From JAMCRM01 sp041685075 (GTDB taxonomy: Bacteria; Acidobacteriota; Terriglobia; Bryobacterales; Bryobacteraceae), in assembly GCA_041685075.1 (NCBI GenBank), contig JAWLGN010000049.1, positions 1 through 24,654 of the forward strand: 24,654 nucleotides of DNA, in the 5' to 3' direction. The notes beneath the pieces were generated by a model. It was not told where the DNA came from and made no database searches. It worked only from the letters and a program-made list of their open reading frames with translations. Of the stretch, positions 6,368 through 13,529 are shown one piece after another. Every line of letters begins with the position of its first letter. Position 1 is the stretch's first letter. A program made the position numbers and the translations under genes.

Positions 6368-7977
6368 TGCTGCACGATAAAGACCTGATCTCGATCCAGG
6401 AAGTTCGCGATAAGGTCGAGAGGGCGTACGCCGCCTCACAGCGCTACCGCACCTACAGCCAGCAGCAGGTGGACGCCATTGTCGAGGCGATGGGCGCCGC
6501 GGGCCGTTCCCATGCGCGCCGGCTGGCGGAGTTGGCCGTAGAAGAAACCGGCTACGGCAACGCAGCGGACAAGACGGTCAAGAATCTGCTGGCCGCGGAC
6601 CTGCTGCCGAACCGGCTGCGCGGCATGCGCACCATCGGGGTGCTGCGCCAGATTCCGGAAGAGCGCATCAGTGAAATCGCCGTCCCGGTGGGCGTGGTGG
6701 CGGCGGTGCTTCCGGTTACCAACCCTACTTCCACGGCCATCTATAAAGCCATCATCTCGCTCAAGGCGGGCAATGCGATCGTCATCGCGCCGCACCCCCA
6801 TGCCTACCGGTGCACTTGCGAGACGGCCGAGGTTCTGTACCGAGCAGCCCTGGAAGCAGGCGCTCCGGAAGATATCATCCAGTGGCTCAGCGCCTCCACC
6901 ATCGAGGGCACCAACGCGCTGATGCGGCACGAGCGGACCGGCATTATCCTGGCCACCGGCGGCCACGGCATCGTGCGGGCGGCGTATTCGAGCGGCAACC
7001 CTGCGCTGGGCGTGGGACCGGGCAATACCCCGGTGCTGATCGACCGTTCGGCCGACGTTCGCGATGCGGTGGAGAAGACCGTCGTGGGCAAGATGTTCGA
7101 CTACGGCACCGTGTGCACCAGCGAACAGGCCATCGTGGCCGAGGAAGCACTGCGGGAGCAGATCGTAGCGGAGTTGAAAGCGCGCCGGTGCTTCTTCTGC
7201 GACGAGGCGCAACAGCAGGCCCTGGCGGGCGTGCTGGTGACGCCGAACGGCAGAATCAACGCGAAATGCGTGGGGCAATCGCCGCAGAAGATCGCCTCGC
7301 TGGCCGGGTTCCAGGTGCCTCCGGACACCACTGCGATCATCGTCCAGCCGCGAGGCGTAGGGCGGGAGCACCCGCTGTCGATGGAAAAGCTTTCGCCGGT
7401 CCTGGCGCTCTATTTTCCGCCGGACTGGAAGGGTTGCCTGGACGTTTGCGAGGCGCTGATGCGTTTCGGCGGGCTGGGCCACACCTGCGTGATCTACGCC
7501 ACCGACGAAGGGCGCATCCGGGAGTTCGCGCTGCGCATGCCGGCCATGCGGGTGCTGGTGAACACGCCGGCGCCCCAGGGATCCACGGGCGTTACCACCA
7601 ACCTGCCGCCCTCCATGACGCTGGGCTGTGGAGCGATGGCGGGCAACAGTACGGGCGATAGCGTAGGACCGATGCACCTGCTCAACATCCGGCGGCTGGC
7701 GCATGCGGTGCGCAAGCCGGAGGAGGCCTTCACGGTGCCCCTGGACGGGAGCGCGGCTGCGGCAACCGGCCCGGTGGACCGGCGCGCGGTGGCGGCGGCG
7801 GTGGACCGTTTCCTGGCCAGCCGCGGTATGACGGCGGCCGCGCCGGCGCCCGCCCCCTCCCCCGTCCCGGCAGCCGCGGATGCGGCCAGCCTGGCGGCGG
7901 AAGTGGTGGACCGCTTCCTGGCGCGCCGCGGGACGGTGTCCGCGCCCGCACCCGCCTGCGAGCCCGGAGGCAGTTGA
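6367..7977 (+). CDS. BMC-associated CoA-acylating aldehyde dehydrogenase with two C-terminal encapsulation-like helices
   Basis: This 536-residue protein of the EutE/PduP-type acylating aldehyde dehydrogenase family oxidises an aldehyde (propionaldehyde, acetaldehyde or lactaldehyde in relatives) to acyl-CoA with NAD+. The N-terminal dehydrogenase part shows PVGVVAAVLPVTNPTST (about 107-123), GNPALGVGPGNTPVLID (about 210-226) and the catalytic cysteine in FDYGTVCTSEQAIV (Cys250). The catalytic domain ends near residue 455. Then come two similar amphipathic helices, DRRAVAAAVDRFLASRG (471-487) and AASLAAEVVDRFLARRG (506-522), joined by Ala/Pro-rich linkers. This is the architecture of encapsulation peptides that target enzymes into a shell. 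One is usual; two is odd. The ATG overlaps the shell gene stop. The same frame continues open for 75 codons beyond the TGA (next entry). Confidence 0.93.
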   Translation: MLHDKDLISIQEVRDKVERAYAASQRYRTYSQQQVDAIVEAMGAAGRSHARRLAELAVEETGYGNAADKTVKNLLAADLLPNRLRGMRTIGVLRQIPEERISEIAVPVGVVAAVLPVTNPTSTAIYKAIISLKAGNAIVIAPHPHAYRCTCETAEVLYRAALEAGAPEDIIQWLSASTIEGTNALMRHERTGIILATGGHGIVRAAYSSGNPALGVGPGNTPVLIDRSADVRDAVEKTVVGKMFDYGTVCTSEQAIVAEEALREQIVAELKARRCFFCDEAQQQALAGVLVTPNGRINAKCVGQSPQKIASLAGFQVPPDTTAIIVQPRGVGREHPLSMEKLSPVLALYFPPDWKGCLDVCEALMRFGGLGHTCVIYATDEGRIREFALRMPAMRVLVNTPAPQGSTGVTTNLPPSMTLGCGAMAGNSTGDSVGPMHLLNIRRLAHAVRKPEEAFTVPLDGSAAAATGPVDRRAVAAAVDRFLASRGMTAAAPAPAPSPVPAAADAASLAAEVVDRFLARRGTVSAPAPACEPGGS

Positions 7978-8205
7978 CTGACCGGAGGCGGTGGTGCGGT
8001 CGCGCCCCAACCGGTTGCGCCCGAGACTCCACTGCCCGAAGCGGGAGCGCCAGAGATCCAGATCGTGGACTTCGTCTGTGAAGCCGACGTGCGTGCCGCC
8101 ATGAAGGATGGGCGCAAAATCTTCGTCGGCCCGAGAACCATTATCACGCCGGCGGCACGCGACGCGGCTGCGGCCTCTGGTATTCTGGTCATGGCCCAGC
8201 GCTGA
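7978..8205 (+). CDS. Small BMC-associated-type domain, in frame beyond the dehydrogenase stop
   Basis: Directly after the dehydrogenase TGA (7975-7977) the same frame stays open for 75 codons, to TGA 8203-8205. It encodes a Gly/Pro/Ala linker (about residues 1-25) and then a compact domain with VCEADVRAAMKDGRKIFVGP and RTIITPAARDAA. The pattern 'xDVRxAxxxGxKIxxGxxxIITPxARD' resembles the short N-terminal segment of ethanolamine/propanediol utilisation proteins such as EutQ and EutT. No ATG lies before the domain. CTG 7978 has GGAGG seven nt upstream (7966-7970), and GTG 8065 is another option. The stop overlaps the ribosome site of the next gene, which supports real translation up to 8205. 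It may be made by reinitiation, by read-through as a dehydrogenase fusion, or be separated by a recent nonsense mutation. Confidence 0.55.
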   Translation: MTGGGGAVAPQPVAPETPLPEAGAPEIQIVDFVCEADVRAAMKDGRKIFVGPRTIITPAARDAAAASGILVMAQR

Positions 8206-8213
8206 GGTAGAAC

Positions 8214-8705
8214 GTGGATATCAACCTGAACACTTTGAAGCGGGAGATCGAAGACTACCTGGAACGCGCCGGCCTGGCGGTCTTCCGCAGCACACCAGGC
8301 GCGATGGACGGCCTGGACATGATCCTCTGGGACTCCGAACAGTACCCGGACTACCAGATGTTCCTCGATACCGCCCGGAAGGCGGGCGCCGGAATGGTGA
8401 TCTTCTCTTCCCGGGAGTTCGAAGCCGAAGACGTGGACGACCTGCTCGACCAGTTGAACGAAACCGGCATGGATCGCGACGAGCAACGGGAGTTGCAGTC
8501 GCGCTTGCAGGAGCTGCGCGGCTACGTGGGGGTGACCTGTTCCCTGGAGCTGGCCTTCGACCACGCCGACCGCCTGTACGTCTATGAACTCCGGCCGGAC
8601 TGGTACGACGAGTTCCTGAGTATTGAAGAAGAGGTCACCGCGCACATGCCCGGCGATGAGGATCTGGGCGGCGATTCTCTGAGTGGATACTTCTCTCGTA
8701 ACTGA
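8214..8705 (+). CDS. Acidic protein of unknown function
   Basis: This is a 163-residue hypothetical protein from GTG 8214, preceded by GAGGTAG that overlaps the upstream TGA, so it is coupled to the small domain gene. It is strongly acidic, with no signal peptide, membrane segment or metal-binding cluster that I can see. An N-terminal helix (MDINLNTLKREIEDYLERAG) is followed by strand-like FRSTPGAMDGLDMILWD, a helical EDVDDLLDQLNETGMDRDEQRELQSRLQELRG split by short turns, then VGVTCSLELAFDHADRLYVYELRPDWYDEFLSIEEEV. I do not recognise the family. Its position between BMC genes and recJ (15 bp to recJ) says only that it is co-transcribed. A cytoplasmic soluble role is likely. Confidence 0.75.
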   Translation: MDINLNTLKREIEDYLERAGLAVFRSTPGAMDGLDMILWDSEQYPDYQMFLDTARKAGAGMVIFSSREFEAEDVDDLLDQLNETGMDRDEQRELQSRLQELRGYVGVTCSLELAFDHADRLYVYELRPDWYDEFLSIEEEVTAHMPGDEDLGGDSLSGYFSRN

Positions 8706-8720
8706 CGGCGCGGCGTACGG

Positions 8721-10475
8721 ATGACGGAACCGCGCTGGCTTCTCCCCGTGGAGCGCGGGGAGGAGGCCGACAGGCTGGCCGCCGCGCTCGGCATCACGCT
8801 TCCCGCAGCCAGAGTGCTGGTCGCCCGCGGCCTGAATGAGCCGGAGGCGGCGCGGCATTTTCTCTACCCATCGCTTGACCACTTGCACGACCCGCGCCTG
8901 CTGCTGGGGCTTCCGGAAGCGGTCGAACGCCTGCGCGCGGCCATCGCCAATCGCGAAAAAATTCTCATCTACGGCGACTACGACGTGGACGGCACCACCG
9001 CGGTGGTGATCCTGAAAACGGCCATCCGGCTGGCGGGCGGAGAAGCGGATTTCAAGGTTCCGCACCGGCTGCGCGACGGCTACGGCATGCGCGAGGACGC
9101 TATTCGGGAAGCCGCCGCCAACGGTGTGCGGCTGGTGGTGAGTGTCGATACGGGAATCCGCGCGGCGGAGGTGGTCGAGCGCGCGGGTGAACTGGGGATC
9201 GACGTGATCGTGACGGACCACCACCTGCCGGAGGCCGGGCTGCCGCCGGCGCTCGCGGTGCTCAACCCCAACCGTCCCGGATGCCCCTATCCGGAGAAGA
9301 ACCTCTGCGGCGCCGGGGTAGCGTTCAAGCTGGCGCAGGCGCTGCTGGGAACGCTGGGATGGGAGCCGGCGCGGCTGCGGCGCATCACCGAATCGCTGCT
9401 CAAGTTGGTGGCCATCGGGACGGTAGCGGACGTGGTGCCGCTGACGGGCGAGAACCGCGTCATCGTGAGGCACGGGCTGGCGGGACTGCGGGAGGTGCGC
9501 AATCCCGGGCTGCGCGCCCTGTTGGATCTGGCGGGCGTGAGCGCGGGCAACGCGCCCTCGGCCGGGCAGGTGGCCTTTCGGATCGCACCGCGGCTGAACG
9601 CCGCCGGACGCATGGACACCGCCGCGGCGGTGATCGAGATGTTCCTCACCGCCGATGCCGCGCGCGCCGGAGAACTGGCCGCGCAACTTGACCAGCTCAA
9701 CGCCGAACGCCAGCAGACCGAGGAGGCTATCACCCGCGAAATCCTCGAGCAGTGCGCGCGCGAGCCCGTGGACGGGCGCTTCGGCCTTGTCTTCTGGGGC
9801 AAGAACTGGCACCGCGGCGTGCTGGGCATCGTGGCCAACCGGGTGATGGAGCGCTTCAACCGGCCGGCATTCGTGCTGGGGATCGAAGACGGAGTGGCGC
9901 GCGGCTCGGGGCGCAGCATCCCAGCGTTCCATCTGCTGGAAGCTCTCGAGGGCATGGCGGAACTGTTCGACCAGTTCGGCGGCCACAAGTACGCCGCGGG
10001 GGTGACGCTGCCGGCGGCGCGCGCCGAGGAATTCCGCGACCGGTTCAACGCCTGGGCCGTTCAGCGGCTCACCCCGGAGGACCTGGCGCCGCGGGTGGAA
10101 ATCGACGCCCTGGTCGACTTCCGGGAGCTGGACGAGCGCAGCGCGCGGGACGTCTTCGCCCTGGCTCCCTTCGGCTGCGGCAATCCCACCCCCGTCTTCG
10201 GCGCGTTGGAGGTGGAGGTGGCGGCGGCGCCGGTCATCATGAAGGAAAAACATCTGCGGGTGCCGTTGCGGCAGAACGGGCGCACCCTGTGGGTGAAGGG
10301 TTGGAACCTGGCGGCGCGCGCCGGTGAACTGGTACCGGGAGGCCGCCTGGACGTGGCCCTGACGATCGAGGAAGACCCATACTCGGAAGCGCGCGGCTAC
10401 CCGCCCTGGTGCGCCACGCTGCGCGACTTCCGCCGCGCCGGCGGGCAGGCCGCGGCGGCCGGTTCAGGAGTTTAA
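8721..10475 (+). CDS. recJ: Single-stranded-DNA-specific exonuclease RecJ
   Basis: This is a full-length RecJ of 584 residues (relatives are about 560-580). RecJ degrades single-stranded DNA 5' to 3' in RecF-pathway recombination, base-excision and mismatch repair. The DHH-family motifs are all present: YGDYDVDG (84-91), SVDTGI (141-146), the eponymous DHH in VTDHHLPE (164-171), and GTVADVVPLTGENR (233-246). RLNAAGRMDTA (291-301) and the DHHA1 part follow, with GVLGIVANRVMERF, GSGRSIPAFHLLEAL and FGGHKYAAGVTL. A C-terminal OB-like segment completes it. ATG 8721 is 15 bp after the previous gene with only a weak ribosome site. It is the last gene of the permease-BMC run and is functionally unrelated to it. 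Confidence 0.96.
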   Translation: MTEPRWLLPVERGEEADRLAAALGITLPAARVLVARGLNEPEAARHFLYPSLDHLHDPRLLLGLPEAVERLRAAIANREKILIYGDYDVDGTTAVVILKTAIRLAGGEADFKVPHRLRDGYGMREDAIREAAANGVRLVVSVDTGIRAAEVVERAGELGIDVIVTDHHLPEAGLPPALAVLNPNRPGCPYPEKNLCGAGVAFKLAQALLGTLGWEPARLRRITESLLKLVAIGTVADVVPLTGENRVIVRHGLAGLREVRNPGLRALLDLAGVSAGNAPSAGQVAFRIAPRLNAAGRMDTAAAVIEMFLTADAARAGELAAQLDQLNAERQQTEEAITREILEQCAREPVDGRFGLVFWGKNWHRGVLGIVANRVMERFNRPAFVLGIEDGVARGSGRSIPAFHLLEALEGMAELFDQFGGHKYAAGVTLPAARAEEFRDRFNAWAVQRLTPEDLAPRVEIDALVDFRELDERSARDVFALAPFGCGNPTPVFGALEVEVAAAPVIMKEKHLRVPLRQNGRTLWVKGWNLAARAGELVPGGRLDVALTIEEDPYSEARGYPPWCATLRDFRRAGGQAAAAGSGV

Positions 10476-10499
10476 TCTCCGGGGGGCTCGGTAGCCGTG

Positions 10500-10505
10500 T
10501 ACAAT
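10500..10505 (+). promoter_or_regulatory. -10 element close to the M14 peptidase start
   Basis: TACAAT lies 8 nt before ATG 10514, so transcription would begin within about two bases of the start codon. No ribosome site lies between, consistent with a leaderless mRNA. No clear -35 is visible. The small stem GGAG-TTTAAT-CTCC just upstream has no T-run and is not a terminator. Confidence 0.4.
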
Positions 10506-10513
10506 CGGCTGTT

Positions 10514-13114
10514 ATGCAGAAGCCCCCGATCCATGCCCGCGCCCGCTGGAGCCGGCCATTCGCTCTGGCGGCCCTCCTGGCACTCGCGCCCGCGCTGATG
10601 CAAGCCGCGCCCGCGCGCGTCACCCCGCCCGAGGAGTTCTTCGGCTTCCAACTGGGAAGCGATCGCAATATCGCCCGATGGGACCGGATTGTCGAATACT
10701 TCCGGCTGCTCGAAAAACAGAGCGGCGGCCGGCTGAAGGCCGTGGATATGGGGCCCACGACGGAGGGCAATCCCTTCCTGCTGGTAATCGTCTCCTCGGC
10801 CGAGAATATGGGCCGGTTGGAACGGGTGCGCGAGGTAAACCTGGCGTTGAGCGACCCGCGCGGCCGTTCCGAAGACGAGGTCAAGACCCTCATAAAAGAG
10901 GGCCGCGCGGTCGTCTGCCAGACCATGAGCCTGCACGCCACCGAGATCGGCGGCACCCAGATGGCTCCGGAGCTGGCCTACGACCTGCTCACGCGGCGCG
11001 ACGAGGAAGCCCTCCGCATTCTCGACAACACCATCCTGCTGATGTTCCCCTCGTTCAACCCCGATGGGGCCATCATGGTGGCGGACTGGTACAACAAGAC
11101 GCGCGGCACCGAGTACGAAGGCGCATCGCTGCCCTGGCTCTACCACAAGTACGCGGGCCACGATAATAACCGCGACGCCTTCCAGATGAACCTGGTGGAG
11201 TCCGAGTACGTGGGGAAGGTGATGTTCCGGGAGTGGATCCCGCAGGCGTACGTGGATCATCACCACATGGGGAGCTACGGAGCGCGCCTCTATATTCCGC
11301 CCTATGCCGAGCCGCTGCGCCCGCACGCCGACCCGCTGGTCTGGCGCGAGATGAGCTGGTACGGCGCCCACATGGCCTACAAGGAAGAGGAGGCGGGGCT
11401 TTCGGGCGTCATCAACATGGCGCTGTTTTCCGGCTGGGGGCACTTCGGCTTCCACTGGATCACGCCCTTCCACAACATCGCCGGCATGCTCACGGAGTCT
11501 GCCAATGCGCGGCTTGCCAGCCCGCTCTATATCCACCCGCACCAGTTGCGCGGCGGCGCGCGCGGGCTGCCCGAGTACGAAGCCCAGACCACGTTTCCGA
11601 ATCCCTGGCCGGGCGGCTGGTGGCGGCTGCGCGACATCGTGGAGCGGCAGAAGGTGTCGGCGTGGGCGCTGCTGGACCTGGCGGCGCGCAATCGCGAGAC
11701 GGTGCTGTGGAACGCTTATCTCAAAGCGCGGCGCCAGACCGAGCGCGGCGCGGCGGGCAAGCCCGCGGCCTACGCTATCCCCAGCGCGCAGCACGATCCG
11801 CCCACCGCGCTGAAGATGGTGAACAAGCTGCTGCTGCAGGGCGTCGAGGTGCGGCGGTCGGCGCGGGACTTCACCTCCGCCGAGGGGTTGAACTATCCGG
11901 CGGGATCTTTCGTGGTGCCTATGGCGCAGCCGAAGATGGGGCTGATCCGCTACCTGCTGGGGCGCACGCGCTATCCGGACAACGAATGGACGCGCGCCCG
12001 CGACGGTTCGCCGATCCGGCCCTACGATCTGGCCACCGACACCATGTTCGAGTTCATGGGGGTGCGGGTGGATCCGCTGGAGCGCGTGCCGGAGGGACTC
12101 GCCAGGGTTGACGAACCGGTTGCGGCGGGCGGCGCCGTGCGCGGAAGCGCGGAACGGCACGTCTTCGACGGGCGAATGAACGACAGCTTTCTGGCGGCCA
12201 ACCGGCTGCTCGACCGCGGCGCGCGCATCTGGCGCGTGGAGAAGACCGCGGGCGGGTTGCAAGCGGGCGACTTCGTGACCTCGGGCGCGGCGGCCGGCGC
12301 GCTCGAAACGATCGCGCGCGAGAGCGGGGTGGAGTTCACCGCGGCGCCCGCCGGAGCGCCGTTGCGCGAGGTGCGCCGGCAGCGCATCGCCATGTACCAG
12401 CGCTATCGCGGCGGCAATATAGACGAGGGCTGGACGCGACTGGTCCTGGAGCAGTTCGGTTTCCCCTACACCAGCGTGCGCGACGAGGAGATCCGGAAAG
12501 GCGGGCTGCGGGAACGCTACGACGTCTTCATCCTGCCGGACGATTCCGTCTCCGCCATCACCGGGGAGCGCCCCGCCGGCGCGCGCGGGTCGCGCGACCA
12601 GGAGATCCCTCCGGAGTACCGCTCGGGCATCGGCAAAGAAGGGACCGAGGCGCTGGTGGAGTTCGTCCGCAAGGGTGGAACGCTGGCAGCGCTCGGCAGG
12701 GCCAGCAGCTTCGCCATCGAGAAGCTGGAGTTGCCGCTGCGCGATGCCGCCGCCGGCCACAGTTCGAAGGAGTTCTGGTGTCCCGGCTCGACACTGCGGG
12801 TAGTCTACGACACGGCGCACCCGCTGGCCTGGGGCATGCCGGAGGAAGGGCTGGCCCTGTACCTGATGGGGCATCCTGCCTTCGAGGTCCTGCCGGTGCC
12901 GCGCGCGGAGCGCTACCACGTGGCGGCGCGTTACGCCGATGGCGACCTGCTCGCCAGCGGCTGGCTGATCGGCGAAAAAATCCTGGCCAAGAAGGCCGCG
13001 GTAGTGGAAGCTCCGCTTGGCGAAGGGCGCGCGATCCTTTACGGTTTCCGCCCGCAGCACAGGGCCCAGACGCACGGCACCTTCAAACTGCTGTTCAACG
13101 CCCTGATCCGCTAA
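10514..13114 (+). CDS. Secreted M14-family zinc carboxypeptidase-like protein
   Basis: This 866-residue protein from ATG 10514 has a signal peptide (basic MQKPPIHARARWSR, hydrophobic FALAALLALAPAL, cleavage near AQA-type residues 29-32). The M14 metallopeptidase domain carries the zinc pair HATE (His141, Glu144), then FNPDG (181-185), GHDNNRD (215-221) and the third zinc ligand region VDHHHMGS (247-254). LTESANARLASP follows further on. The second half (about 560-866) looks like a class I glutamine-amidotransferase-like fold (RGGNIDEGWTRLVLEQFGFP, YDVFILPDD, LVEFVRKGGTLAALGR), a combination seen in large secreted M14 proteins. It probably acts on peptides or modified amino acids in the periplasm or outside. 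Longer upstream frames overlap recJ and lack signal character. The substrate is unknown. Confidence 0.88.
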   Translation: MQKPPIHARARWSRPFALAALLALAPALMQAAPARVTPPEEFFGFQLGSDRNIARWDRIVEYFRLLEKQSGGRLKAVDMGPTTEGNPFLLVIVSSAENMGRLERVREVNLALSDPRGRSEDEVKTLIKEGRAVVCQTMSLHATEIGGTQMAPELAYDLLTRRDEEALRILDNTILLMFPSFNPDGAIMVADWYNKTRGTEYEGASLPWLYHKYAGHDNNRDAFQMNLVESEYVGKVMFREWIPQAYVDHHHMGSYGARLYIPPYAEPLRPHADPLVWREMSWYGAHMAYKEEEAGLSGVINMALFSGWGHFGFHWITPFHNIAGMLTESANARLASPLYIHPHQLRGGARGLPEYEAQTTFPNPWPGGWWRLRDIVERQKVSAWALLDLAARNRETVLWNAYLKARRQTERGAAGKPAAYAIPSAQHDPPTALKMVNKLLLQGVEVRRSARDFTSAEGLNYPAGSFVVPMAQPKMGLIRYLLGRTRYPDNEWTRARDGSPIRPYDLATDTMFEFMGVRVDPLERVPEGLARVDEPVAAGGAVRGSAERHVFDGRMNDSFLAANRLLDRGARIWRVEKTAGGLQAGDFVTSGAAAGALETIARESGVEFTAAPAGAPLREVRRQRIAMYQRYRGGNIDEGWTRLVLEQFGFPYTSVRDEEIRKGGLRERYDVFILPDDSVSAITGERPAGARGSRDQEIPPEYRSGIGKEGTEALVEFVRKGGTLAALGRASSFAIEKLELPLRDAAAGHSSKEFWCPGSTLRVVYDTAHPLAWGMPEEGLALYLMGHPAFEVLPVPRAERYHVAARYADGDLLASGWLIGEKILAKKAAVVEAPLGEGRAILYGFRPQHRAQTHGTFKLLFNALIR

Positions 13115-13228
13115 CCGCTGCGGGGTGCTGCTGGGGGGCGGTTCCAACCCGGATAGCGCTGCGGGCCGGCCACCGAGGGCAATCCAACCCGGTTCCGGCC
13201 CGCCGTTCAACGCCCCGACCCGATGCCG

Positions 13229-13477
13229 CCGGGCGCGGTCAACCCGGGTGCGCCCCGATCCGGTGCCGCTGCGGCAGCCGCCGGGCGCGGTCAACCCGGG
13301 TGCGCCCCGATCCGGTGCCGCTGCGGCAGCCGCCGGGCGCGGCCAACCCGGGTGCGCCCCGATCCGATGCCGCTGCGGCGGGCCGCCGGGCGCGGTCAAC
13401 CCGGGTGCGCCCCGATCCGGTGCCGCTGCGGCGGGCCGCCGGGCGCGGCCAACCCGGGTGCGCCCCGATCCAATGCC
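13229..13477. repeat. Tandem repeat (minisatellite), five units of 52-53 bp
   Basis: Units begin with CCGGGCGCGG at 13229, 13281, 13333, 13386 and 13439, the last truncated near 13477. Each contains CCAACCCGGGTGCGCCCC or the TCAACCC variant, then GATCCGGTGCCGCTGCGGC. Periods are 52, 52, 53 and 53. Decayed copies of the same words (AACCCGG, CCGATGCCG) extend back to about 13146. TGCCGCTGCGGCA inside the unit is a perfect self-complementary hairpin. The array fills the 415-bp gap between peptidase and sulfatase. All frames stay open because the unit is so G+C-rich, and the period is not a multiple of three, so it is not a coding repeat. Confidence 0.9.
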
Positions 13478-13529
13478 CCCGTGATGCAATGAGCTTTGCG
13501 GCTGGAATTCTGATAGTGTCATTCTGGTA

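Noticed and set aside
7975..7977. TGA as a selenocysteine codon
   Set aside because: It lies in a Gly-rich linker beyond the catalytic domain, where selenocysteine has no role, and I see no convincing SECIS-type hairpin just after it.
7494..10253. Very long minus-strand open frame opposite the dehydrogenase tail and recJ
   Set aside because: The plus-strand frames have clear family motifs. The antisense frame has no recognisable domain and results from the high G+C third positions.
13229..13477. CRISPR array
   Set aside because: Units are contiguous with no unique spacers, and no cas genes are nearby.
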